A stretch of 31,177 bases of DNA from the NCBI GenBank assembly GCA_011763485.2, contig JAANSK020291489.1, forward strand, positions 1-31,177, in the 5' to 3' direction. The number at the start of each line of letters is the position of its first letter. Position 1 is the stretch's first letter. This document shows positions 22,082-31,177 of this stretch, piece after piece. Source of the DNA: Isoetes engelmannii. Taxonomy: Eukaryota > Streptophyta > Lycopodiopsida > Isoetales > Isoetaceae. Made by a program: the position numbers and the translations under genes. Under the pieces are notes generated by a model. It did not search any database. It worked only from the letters and a program-made list of their open reading frames with translations, and was not told the DNA's origin.

Positions 22082-23320
22082 GTTCTTTGAGTGGGAGAGG
22101 GGACAGAAAGGCAAGAATGCATCCAAACACCAACAGCAGGCCATTGTCGTCAGGGAGATGATTGGTCAGGAGACTTTTTGGAAAGGTGTACAGAATGTTG
22201 TTAGGTGCATGCAACCTGTTTGTCATGCCATCAAAACCATTGATTCTTCGAAGGCAAGCATTGGTAATTAAGGTCTGGAGGTGTTGGCACTCAATTCAAG
22301 CATTCCTGCAACAAGACGGACCCAATGCACCCTTTGATAATGCCAAGCGCACAACACTGCTGAAGAACTTCTCGGTATGTTGGAAGAAGTCGTACACCGA
22401 CCTTCATGGCCCTACACATGTTTTAGACCCGCACAACCATGATATGGACCAACACACAGATAAGGAAGTGATGGGCTCGTTGAAGAAGGTGGCAAAACTC
22501 TACTATCCCAACGGGTCAGACTACAAGATGTTCATTGCCGAGTTAACTGAGTATCAGAACCTAAGTGGAAGATGGGCAGATGAGGAACTTCATGACGCGT
22601 TGGAGAAAATCATATGCATGGTGGCAAGCCCATGGGCAAGTTATTGATACATTAGAGGCACTCACAATGACAGTCCTCTCCTTGGTATCCTTGAACACTG
22701 CGAGTGAGAGGAATTGGAGTGCCTATAAGTACATACGCAGCCTCAGCCGAAATCGCCTACTATACAAGAAAGCTGACAAACTTGTATATAACTTCTCCAA
22801 CTGGTGATTCCTGAATCACAACAGTGGTCCAGCTACAGCAGATAAGCTACCATTTCCATTCTTGGACGCAGATTCCGAAGTGGAAGAGGATAGTTTCGAA
22901 GACAGTGCGGAGGAGCTTCTTGCAGTAAATGCTGCCAACCATGATGATGAAGACATCCAACATACCCACTTTGTTGACGAGGATGATGACGTGGAGCAAC
23001 TCTTTGTCATGGACGAGTCAGACGATAGCGAAGACAGCCAGGAGTCCGATACCGGGGGGGGGGGGGGCATGTCCTAGCAACAAATTCCATTTGAGGACTT
23101 AAGCTTGCCTGACCCAGTGAACTCTCCAATGCCAATTACAGTATCAAACAGACAACGTGGTAAAAAAAACACGTCTAAGGGATGAGGCAGTAGTAAGGGA
23201 AAGGACCACATGAGATTGAACTTGGGCCAGCACGTGGAAGAGAAAGAAACTGATGATAACAGCAATGACCAAGAAGACAATGAACGAGTTTCTTCAAACT
23301 TTTTTAACCGTTGCATTTTT
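22082..23320 (+). pseudogene. hAT transposase C-terminal half
   Basis: The sequence opens with EFFEWERGQKGKNAS and TFWKGVQNVVRCMQPVCHAI (22082-22270), the hAT stretch before the helical insertion. 22162-22647 continues with WKKSYTDLHGPTHVLDPHNH and VAKLYYPNG. 22565-22807 carries the C-terminal dimerisation block (LNTASERNWSAYKYI, then RNRLLYKKADKLVYNFSNW). Several frame changes separate the blocks. A very acidic tail (22862-23077: SEVEEDSFEDSAEELLAVN and more Asp/Glu runs) and a basic stretch (SNRQRGKKNTSKG) follow. A run of 14 G (23054-23067) lies in this tail. The DNA-binding and catalytic N-terminal half is absent, so it cannot move on its own. Confidence 0.78.
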
Positions 23321-24372
23321 TTTGTTTTTTAATGAAAGTTACATTTTGTTGTTTCAACAGTACGTCTACACTTACGTCTCAATCGTTTGTTTGTAGACAA
23401 ATCAATTTTCAACAATACCTCTACACTTTTATTCTCAGTTACTTGTTGGCAAATCAATTTTTAATGTTTAACTTGCATGAATATCTAGTAACTAGCACAT
23501 CATATATACGGTAAAAGCTGTGGCAAGCATAACAAATACTTTTATATATTGTATACTACTATGCTTGCCACAACTTTGATGTGCATCATACAGTATGGAT
23601 GTCATTGACCAAACTGGTGCCTGAGTTGCTAAGCGGATAATATATACATCTCCAATTTCGTTGATCCTAGTGCCATGAGAACCTCCACCCGATCATCACC
23701 ATCTGAAATTCCATTACTATTTGTCCCTTTACGTGTTATAGAATCTTGTAGAGAAGTGATCCTAGCGGCAAAGTGGCCAAACAGTCACGGATTGTTCCAA
23801 AAAATGATGACGCAGATGAAGGTTCACAAGGTACACGATCCACCTAGTCATTCACTGCGGATCCCGATGGCATTTGTCCCTCTAAGCTCGAGACCCTCTT
23901 TTTGTGATCACCACAGTTCCATACCATAGGGACCAAATGATAGAAGGCTTGACTAGAGGTCCAAATGTCGCTGGATTTGCAGCTTACCTCGACCTCCATT
24001 ACTTCTACCCAGAAGGATGGAGATGAACAAAAAAGGAATGTGGAATAATGAAGACGGGCAGATTAAAGGTTTCGTCTATTTCTGTCCTTCTTAATCAAAA
24101 CATCTAGAATGCCACCTACAACAAGACAAGCAAGCTCACGGTAGGAGGCATTTTAGACGAATCAAATAAGAAAGTCATAAATAGGTTCAACCGTAATCTT
24201 AAAAGGCAACCAAGCTGGGAATCACTAAGCTGCATTTTCCAAGAGAAACAATATTAGAGCACCTGGGAAACTTGTTACATCCAGGTGCAATGTTCCACTA
24301 CTTCAAACTTGAAAGGTCATCAGAATTCAGCAACCAGTGCCTGAGATTCTTCATCGATTGCAGCAGTAAGGT
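23321..24372. other. No gene recognised
   Basis: Mixed sequence between the hAT and Ty3/Gypsy relics. A frame at 23675-23929 is open but has no motif. It could be the 5' part or LTR of the Ty3/Gypsy relic, but no TG...CA-bounded LTR pair or primer-binding site was found. Confidence 0.35.
23514..23577. repeat. Short hairpin, 18-bp arms
   Basis: AAAGCTGTGGCAAGCATA (23514-23531) pairs with TATGCTTGCCACAACTTT (23560-23577) with one mismatch, around a 28-nt AT-rich loop. The function is unknown. Confidence 0.8.
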
Positions 24373-26800
24373 GTAACTATGGTACACGTAATGGATCCGT
24401 GAATATTTGCTACATGAACACCAATATCGAATAACTCTTCCAATTCGATGCATGTTCAAGTAATACCACCTCAAGCAACTCGGCAAATCCAAGGTCGAAG
24501 TCACATCTGGTGTACCAATTGTTCTGCCTCGAGGCACCACGTCAAGGAATCCAACATCTTAATGGGACCATGCATTGCAAAAGATGCAATGGGAACAACC
24601 ACAGCACGGAGGAATGCACGATATAAAATCCATGACCTCTCCATTTTGCTAAGGCTTTCCCCAGTACAAAATGCCAATGTTGTTGCCACCACATCAACTT
24701 CGTCCTTCAGTGACCTTGGCCGCTTCACCTGTTACCATTGCGATAAAAAAGGGCACACCATTTATGACTGCCCTCAACTACCCATGGTCCAAGTTCAACT
24801 TTTGGGTACCAGTCAGCTAGACAACGTGCGCACCAGATCAATTGTGAAAAGCCAAGGCAAACTGGGAAGACCTCCATGACATCCGTCGTCGCTAAATCGG
24901 GTAAATCTTGCTCCAAGATTTCAGCAATCGTCATCGTAGAGCAACAGGTCATTCATCTCTTAGAGCCAGTACCTCTGGAGGAACCAATATTTCATGATTC
25001 CAACTGGCTTATAGAAGTTCCTATCAGGACATCCATCCTGTCAACATGGTTTTTGTTATATCTGCAGCACCACAACTCTCTAATCTTATTCCAACAATTC
25101 AACATCGCCTTTGGCAGCTCAAACGAGGAAAGGACCCAGAGACTGTCTTTGTTACTACCCGGGCACGGAAAGGTAAAGACCCAATAAATCTTCCAGCAGC
25201 AATACAGGTTTTTTAGAAAACAGTTGTGCACCTACCTACCATTCCAGAAATTCTCTTACCCGCACATCCAACAATCCCCTTGAAGTACAAGACGCCCTCA
25301 TGGGTGCCAAGATTCAACTTAGCATGCAAGTTATCCTATCAGCTTTTAAAGATTCCTCAATTATAAGTTACGTTGTTGACCTTCAGGAAGCCTTTTAGAA
25401 AACCAAAATTCCTATCAGTCTAGCCACCTTGAACTCCCTCTGCTATTTTTCCACAATCCTGTCCTTTGTCAACTATTTTAGTCGGAGTTGTGGGAACATC
25501 CTTTTCCTCCATGGAAGCCTTTGTTGGACCGCATCAAATACCTCAGATTCAGATTGATGAAGGTAGGGCAGTAAATTTGATCATGGACAAGCTCAAGCAA
25601 AGGTTGGGCCTCCACTTTCTACATCCACCTGACCAACCAATGACATCAAACTGGCTAACGGAGTGATAGCCAGCCCACAAGGGATTGCAAAAAATGTGTG
25701 CAACTCTATGTAGAGGATCTTATCTTCACCATGGATAGAGTTCTTCAACCAGAACAAGATCCAAGGGACTATAAAATGTTGGTTGGCTGGTCGTTCCTAT
25801 GGCAGTCCCAGAGCACTCACTTCTAGCGGCAAAACTAGTTGGTAATTTTGAAAATTCACAAAAAATCTGGACCTCACCACGGGCCAGATTATTTCAATTG
25901 ATCTCAATGAGGGCCACTTCTCTAACGGTGACCCAGAAAATGATAAAGTCCTTGTGGCTTCCTGCTTCATTCAACCACCTCAGTCATCTGCTCCAGATCT
26001 GTGGAATAACAATGACCTGTACAGTGACAATGCCATGCCGCTTTGTTCGATCCACCTGTTCACAACTGCTATCATCTTGAAATCACACCACATGCTTCTC
26101 CTTCACCACCTCCGTGTGAACCCTCTTCATTTGCCTCCCCCGCTGACCTCCCTTCATCATCCATTACTCTTTTATTTTTCACCATCACTTCATCTGATCC
26201 TCCAGAACTCACTTATCTACCTACCCACACTCTTTCGGAGTCCACTCTCATTCCACACATTGAGACACCACCATTAGAGATTGTGGACCTGGGGATCAAC
26301 CAACCAGTACGTATTGCTGTTGGACTTCCTGCCACTTTCCATGTTGATGCTATCAATATGTTGACAAGATGTGGATCTATCTTTGCATGGACTTAAATAG
26401 ATCTTTGAGGTATTGACCGTGCCTTAGGACATCTCTCGATACCTATCAAACCTGACGCCACACCTTTCTATCAATGGCAGTACCGCCTCAATCCAAATTT
26501 TCGAGATCGTGTGGAGGTAGAAATACACACAGTTAGGTTAATTTATGAAGTCAAACACTCGAAGTGGAACAGTTCCATCGTTGTGGTTCTCAATAAAAAT
26601 GGCAAAATCTGCGTCTGTGTAGATTACAGAAAACTCAACGCTGGCACAAAACGTGATCATTTCCCCCTACCTTTCACAAATCAGGTTTTGGAAGAGATGG
26701 CTGGGCACGAAATGTACTTTTTCATGGATGGCTTCTTTGGCTATAACCAGATGTCCATTCGCCATGAGGATCAATTCAAGACCCCAGGGGATGCGCCTAA
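24373..26800 (+). pseudogene. Ty3/Gypsy retrotransposon relic (gag, protease, reverse transcriptase)
   Basis: Order and content fit a Ty3/Gypsy polyprotein with many stops and shifts. Gag end (24448-24879): two zinc knuckles, the first WCTNCSASRHHVKES with its last Cys replaced by Ser, the second CYHCDKKGHTIYDC complete. Protease (about 25540-25810): IQIDEGRAVNLI, where D-T/S-G is expected, then NGVIASPQGIAKNV and DYKMLVGWSF. Proline-rich spacer (25980-26290). RT N-terminus (26300-26790): FAWT, DLRGIDRALG, WQYRLNPNF, SSIVVVLNKNGKICVCVDYR with KLN, DHFPLPFTNQVLEEMAG, FFMDGFFGYNQM. The sequence leaves the RT pattern near 26790, before YxDD. RNase H, integrase and LTRs are not found. It is a degraded, truncated copy. 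Confidence 0.75.
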
Positions 26801-27268
26801 ACTACAGGGGATACATCATCTACGTCAGGCCTCGAATTTAGATTTTTACTCAACCAGCAAAAATGCAGCTCTTTATTACCGGTTTTTTGTGAAAAAAACC
26901 TCTAGTTTGCCGGATTTTACATTAATTTTTTAAAATTTTGATCAGAAATTTGCCGGCATCTATTTTATCGAATCAGATTTTTACAACTTTAATCGAAAAT
27001 TCTGGTTAGGAATCCCCCCCCCCATTTCGATCCATGATCTGCGTGCACAGGGTCAGAAGAAACCCCCCTGTATACATTTTTCTATGTAGAAAACCCCCTT
27101 CTGTAAGGTCTCACAATTTCATAAATGTTCCCGGCCATACTTGTACATGCATTTTTGTCAGCAGTGGCACCATTAATTTCTGAAATTGACCAGCTTACAC
27201 ATAAATTGAATCTGTACACGAAACAACAAATGAATACTGACTTGTTCAAAAAAATAATTTATGAAATT
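26801..27268. other. No gene recognised
   Basis: AT-rich DNA with a C-run near 27017-27025. No element boundary is evident. Confidence 0.4.
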
Positions 27269-27497
27269 CATCGCTGAATTGAATCAATGCCACTAATAAG
27301 ATCATGATTTTCTATGGCAACAATCATAACAAGGTCAAATCCCACCCCACTAAATGCCTCATCATAAAATTTGATGCTAGACCAAGCTGGCTCTATACCA
27401 AGTGATCTTCTGGCATATACCTTGCAAGCTATATCTGAATACTATTGAACAACCGAACAGTCCTATTTTCATCCTTTCCAGATACTTCTTCTTCAAC
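27269..27497 (-). other. Exon-like segment, family not recognised
   Basis: Read on the minus strand, a good acceptor (TTTTTTATGCTCCAG) is followed at 27497 by a frame with EEEVSGKDENRTVRLFNSIQ, which stops at 27429. An overlapping second frame then stays open from about 27439 to 27269 and has natural protein-like composition (ACKVYARRSLGIEPAW, SIKFYDEAFSG, FDLVMIVAIENHDLISGI). This could be two exons of a decayed or partial host gene, or one exon with a frameshift. I do not recognise the product. Confidence 0.3.
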
Positions 27498-27600
27498 CTG
27501 GAGCATAAAAAACGGAATGATTGCCATACAAAATGTTTCTAAAAGATCTGCAAATGAAATAAATAGCAGCATGCAAAAGAAAAAGAATAGGACAGAGAAT

Positions 27601-28173
27601 TGGGAACACATAAACATGCATGATGAAGTTGCCAATGGCGTCGTGGCACTATTTCCCATATCGGAGGTAGACTTTTATGTATACTTGCTAAAAACAAAAG
27701 GTACATATAACATTCACACACGATGCATGCTATCATAATGCATGTTGAGGCATCATTTGCATGGTTTGGCTTGCATACTTTGATACAGACTAGCATCATG
27801 GTCTATTGTTCTCTAACTAGCAAGCATCAACATCAGCATCAAACGTGCATCATGAGAAGCGAAATGGCGTTATGGTGCCATTTGCATCCTCACGATGCTA
27901 TATTTTTATTCTTTTCAAGCATGTTGAGTATGCATGCAAAGCTATGCAAATGACGCCATGACACCATTTGCATGCACCCCAGCATGCTTTAAAAAAAAAA
28001 AAATATGGCACCTTGATAATGCAAATGGCACCATGGCGCTATTTGCATCCTCAAGGTGCAATATTATTATTTTCATAATTTTCAAGCTTGCTGTCCCAAG
28101 AACTTGCAGAAATGCATACTGAGGGCCCAAATGGCGCCATGGCGCCATTTGTGCCCCTAACATGCATTTCTGC
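27601..28173. repeat. Cluster of five hairpins sharing a 22-nt palindromic core
   Basis: Core copies, each exactly 22 nt, are at 27633-27654, 27862-27883, 27948-27969, 28023-28044 and 28129-28150. The core is two inverted halves of AAATGGCGCCAT (the last copy is a perfect palindrome; the others differ at a few positions). Each copy is flanked by further complementary arms: TGGGAA/TTCCCA (27601/27653), GCATCATGAG/CTCACGATGC (27847/27889), AAGCATG/CATGCTT (27917/27983), GCACCTTGA/TCAAGGTGC (28008/28051), GCAGAAATGCAT/ATGCATTTCTGC (28106/28162). A sixth lone core is at 28928-28949. No coding frame explains the symmetry. Confidence 0.85.
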
Positions 28174-28392
28174 TCCTTGTCCTAAAAAAACAAATAATTG
28201 TTGCATGACGTTTACTCCACTCAATCTATCAAGAAAACATCTAAAATGCATCAAGCAAACATACATTTGAGAAGTCGGTGTTGTTTCCCTAGGAAAATTG
28301 AAAAAATAAGTAAAAGAAGAAGATCTACCTTTGCCTTGGAGATTGTTGCCTTCATGGTTCTTGGTATCTTTAGTGTCATAAGTGAAGAAAAC

Positions 28393-28550
28393 AAAGGCGC
28401 TGGTGGCTGGGCTGAAGGCGCTGGCTGCTAGGTGCTAGGCATTGGCTGCTAGGCGAAGGCACTGGCTGTTGAGCTGAAGGCGCTAGCTGCTAGGAAGGTG
28501 TTGGATGCCAGGCTCTAGGAGCTGGCAGATGGGCTGAAGGCGCTGCCTGG
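28393..28550. repeat. Degenerate minisatellite, about 20-bp unit
   Basis: Variants of GGCTGAAGGCGCTGGCTGCT recur about seven to eight times (for example at 28409, 28471, 28532), with truncated and mutated copies in between. It is G-rich on the plus strand. Short frames over it (WAEGAGC-like) are a by-product. Confidence 0.7.
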
Positions 28551-28927
28551 AAAGAGTTGCAGTGGAGTAGGTGGCGCATGTATGGAGGTCGCAAATGTGA
28601 AGTGGGGGGGCCGGGGGAGCATGGCGGAGTCTGTGGAAGCCATGACGCAATTTAGTGGATTTGTGAGGTGGTCATAAATTTGAAAATGCCCCCCCTCCCC
28701 CCTCCAAATTTGAAACCCCTTCGCCTGCTCAAATTTAAAACTCTATAATATTTAAAATCTCCGTCCAATATAAAATATTTTGCCCAAATTCAAAATTTGA
28801 AACCTCAAAATTAATACCGCCTAAAAAACAAAGTCGGCCGATTCATCCCCATACCAGACGATTCCATCTCCTATTTGCTGCTCGGCATATCATTTCTTCA
28901 GGCACTTGAACAAATCCTTTTTCGGCA
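28551..28927. other. No gene recognised
   Basis: Contains G-runs (28604-28618) and C-runs (28690-28702) in otherwise AT-rich DNA. No coding signal is visible. Confidence 0.4.
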
Positions 28928-28949
28928 AAATGGCTCCATAGCACTATTT
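28928..28949. repeat. Sixth, isolated copy of the 22-nt palindromic core
   Basis: AAATGGCTCCAT, then AGCACTATTT, matches the 22-nt core of the 27.6-28.2 kb cluster in length and at most positions. It lacks clear outer arms, and the symmetry is partly lost. Confidence 0.65.
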
Positions 28950-29047
28950 GGGGAGTGCTAAAGTGAGGAGCCAACCCTAGGTTCAGTTCTTGTGATCTTG
29001 TTCTCTGTATGATACCACATTAATATGTTTTTTAAATATTCGTGTAG

Positions 29048-29160
29048 TCTGCACAACATAGGTATGATACCCGGGCATGGTACACAATTATACAACCCTT
29101 CATATCTTCTGCACAATAGGTATGATGCCTGGGTACTGTACACGGGTGTACAACCCCTGC
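29048..29160. repeat. Diverged direct repeat, two copies, period 60 bp
   Basis: TCTGCACAACATAGGTATGA (29048 on) and TCTGCACAATAGGTATGATG (29108 on) start two copies of about 53 bp that also share TACAACCC near their ends. Divergence of roughly one fifth suggests an old duplication. Confidence 0.75.
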
Positions 29161-29766
29161 TTGCCATCTACAATAACAAGATGCTAAAGCATCATAGGGT
29201 TGCCCGTCAATAGAAGAGAAGGAAGAAAAAAATATGGATCAGGAAAGTAGAGAAAGCCTTGACCTAAGTAAATCCCTTGACCCTATGAAAAGGAGTGGAA
29301 CATACACCTCAATATTAAAGGACACCCCTAAATTTGATAAGTGAACTTTGACTCTTCCCAGTGCACTTGAGAGATCCTTTGCTGTAGAAGCTTCCAAATT
29401 AATCTCGAGAAATGAAGTTGTAGAATTTGTCCAAACGGAACCTCTCTATGGTCCTAAATTCTCGTCTACCTCTAAGAGGCCAGAACATCTAGGTCCGGCA
29501 AGAATGCCATCAATAGCTTGTATAAGGAGAAAATTATTGCAATGTGGATAAGAAAGATGGTTGAGTCTATATAGGACTACTTGAACTAAAGAAAAGAACC
29601 CAAAAATGTGATGACAGTGCTTTTGCACATAGGTTTTAACTTGTTAGTATGTGCTACATTGAAGTTGAAAGAACCATTATGACTAAGATCGCTAGGCCGT
29701 GGCAAGTAGTGGACAAATGCAAGGTGTTACAACGATTGGCAATTCGATTATTGAGCAAGTGGATTT
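29161..29766. other. No gene recognised
   Basis: A plus-strand frame at 29348-29551 is open but shows no motif. No repeats or element ends were noted. Confidence 0.4.
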
Positions 29767-29959
29767 CTCGTTTCCAATACAAAGATTTTATTTATAAAAT
29801 GATGAAGTGCACTAAGAATAGAAATTCCTTCGACTAAGAATAGAAATTCCATTGTTGATCAAGTGAATTCGTTTGTTTTATGGTATGAATTAGGTAAATG
29901 AGATGGAATCACTCGTTTCCAATGCAAAGATTTTATTTATAAAAAGATGAAGTGTACTA
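29767..29959. repeat. Direct repeat of 48 bp plus internal 18-bp duplication
   Basis: A 48-bp segment starting CTCGTTTCCAATACAAAGAT (29767-29814) recurs at 29912-29959 with three mismatches. Between the copies, ACTAAGAATAGAAATTCC occurs at 29811-29828 and 29833-29850. Confidence 0.88.
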
Positions 29960-30179
29960 CCATTTAGTGATCTACTTTCACCAATATAGCTAAAAGATAA
30001 AAATAAGTTGAATGCTAAAATATGTTGTGTAGAGATTTAAGCATATAGAGTGGACTCCATATGCGTGTCTATTTGAACAGAAGATCAATAGGAAAAAAAA
30101 TGATGACAAAGAAATGTACGTGGAAAAAAAAAAACTTAATTACAGACGATGAAGTGGAAAGCTATAAATGTGACATAAG
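29960..30179. other. Upstream flank of the B3 gene
   Basis: AT-rich with an A-run near 30124-30134. A CTATAAAT word lies at 30162, too close to the ATG to be taken as the TATA box without transcript data. Confidence 0.35.
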
Positions 30180-31177
30180 ATGAACGAAAGGGGAGCGGGA
30201 ATGGCGCCAAGAATGCTGGTGCATTTCACGGTGACAGTGAGATCAAAGCCGTATTTGGTAAGATGAATGATAAGGCAATGCATCGTGGTTTCTATAGAAC
30301 TAAGGTTATGCGCAATGAAATGCTTGCAGAAACTTCCTTTTGGTGTAGTGGAGGCAAATATGTTGAGTGATGATGTTCTGGTACGAGGATCAAAGGGTTT
30401 CGATAAGAACATGGAAGTTATCAAAGATGAGGACAAGATATATCTCGCTGGTGGATGGACGAAGTTCGAAGAACAGGAGAAAATTGAGAGAGGAGATATT
30501 GTCAACTGTAAGCTGTTTGAGTATTCAGAGATGTGGATAGCGGTAATAGATAACAAACGAAATCTGAATAAAAGTTTTGCGAAGGAAAGAAATGAAGAAT
30601 ATAACCAGCTGAAAAAAAACAAAGGAAGAAAGGCTCATGATAACAGAAGGAAGAACTGTGAGCCATGTTGACCGGTTTATGAAAAGACGAAGTTCAATGG
30701 AAAAGATACGAGCAACAAAAGGAAAACATAAGCAGTATGTCAAAGAGAGAATGAAGAGGATAGGAGATGGGAAACGCGATAGGGATTGGAGCAGAGGGAA
30801 ATAAGTACGTATGAGATATCTAAGTGCAATGCATGTCGATAAATGAAAAAGTAACCATAACCAGTTGTCGATGTAATGCAGGAGACAGATGAATATATGA
30901 AAAGATGTACTCGTAGGTCAAGTGATGAAGGAATACATGGCAGCAGAAAATGCGAAATTGGGCCATCTGACGTTTGTGTAGGAATGTGCAAAAACAATAA
31001 GGCAGCAAAGAAAAGGCGCACTTCGAGCAGCAGAACAGAAATGCAGACAAAGATTAAGAACACAAAAGTTGAAAAGACAACTGAAGAAAAGGTAGAGCAA
31101 TATTGCAAGGAGTTGACGAATGCACACATAAGTGTTGAGGTCACAAAATACAAGATGGAGAAAACATTTGTAAGTAT
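30180..31177 (+). CDS. REM-like protein with two B3 DNA-binding domains (partial, runs off window; possible pseudogene)
   Basis: B3 domains are plant-specific DNA-binding folds; REM proteins carry several in tandem and act in the nucleus. ATG 30180 (or 30201) follows an in-frame stop at 30171. Exon 1 (30180-30257) reads MLVHFTVTVRSKPYL. A 72-nt GT-AG intron (30258-30329: GTAAGA to CTTGCAG) removes an in-frame TGA. Exon 2 continues KLPFGVVEANMLSDD, IYLAGGWTKFEEQEKIERGD and SEMWIAVI, the classic B3 order (L.LP..V...N.L, GGW..F, GD, final strand). A Lys-rich linker follows. The second B3 begins at about 31098 with VEQYCKELTNAHISVEVTKY and is cut by a GTAAGTAT donor at 31170, the same place and phase as intron 1. 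The linker has six in-frame stops (30669-30860), so either another intron lies there or the gene is decayed. Confidence 0.65.

Noticed and set aside
27601-28173. CRISPR array
   Set aside because: Spacing is irregular, repeats are palindromic with decayed copies, and the DNA is clearly plant nuclear with no cas genes.
30669-30866. Stop-codon reassignment in the B3 gene
   Set aside because: The CERES-like gene in the same window uses the standard code; decay or splicing explains the stops better.

Overview
The window looks like nuclear DNA of a land plant. It is AT-rich, holds one spliced plant gene, a partial gene of the plant-specific B3 family, and many decayed plant-type retrotransposons (L1-like LINEs with a zf-RVT region, a Ty3/Gypsy relic) and hAT transposons. 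The exact lineage cannot be told from the sequence; introns are compact (86-482 bp). No tRNA, rRNA, CRISPR or bacterial-type operon was seen.

Layout. 1-325 is the 3' end of an L1-like LINE (+), and 1287-1690 is a LINE C-terminal remnant. 1700-4680 is mostly unassigned DNA with a tandem 42-bp repeat, a nested inverted repeat (3789-3910) and a 36-bp duplication. 4680-10252 (-) is a nine-exon gene for a CERES-like eIF4E-binding protein; its exons join in phase to a 1258-aa protein with an N-terminal YxxxxL-phi eIF4E-binding motif. Its leader and probable promoter reach to about 11630. 12006-13070 is a decayed LINE, 13813-14453 (-) a hAT transposase piece, and 15022-15542 a possible small inverted-repeat element.

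15900-22070 is a nest of LINEs. An old endonuclease-type LINE on the minus strand was hit by a 5'-truncated L1-like LINE (16120-18876, minus, 13-bp target duplication) and by a second 5'-truncated LINE in the opposite orientation (20112-21311, plus, 16-bp target duplication). 22082-23320 (+) is the C-terminal half of a hAT transposase. 24373-26800 (+) is a Ty3/Gypsy gag-protease-RT relic.

27.6-28.95 kb is the least ordinary part: six copies of a 22-nt self-complementary core of constant length. Five of them sit at the centre of flanking arms that are themselves complementary. The window ends in a two-B3-domain (REM-like) gene, 30180 to beyond 31177 (+). Each B3 domain appears to be cut by a phase-0 intron at the same place, but the linker between them carries several in-frame stops.

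The two host genes are unrelated in function: the CERES-like protein would act in translation initiation and the B3 protein in DNA binding. The rest is mobile-element debris and short repeats.
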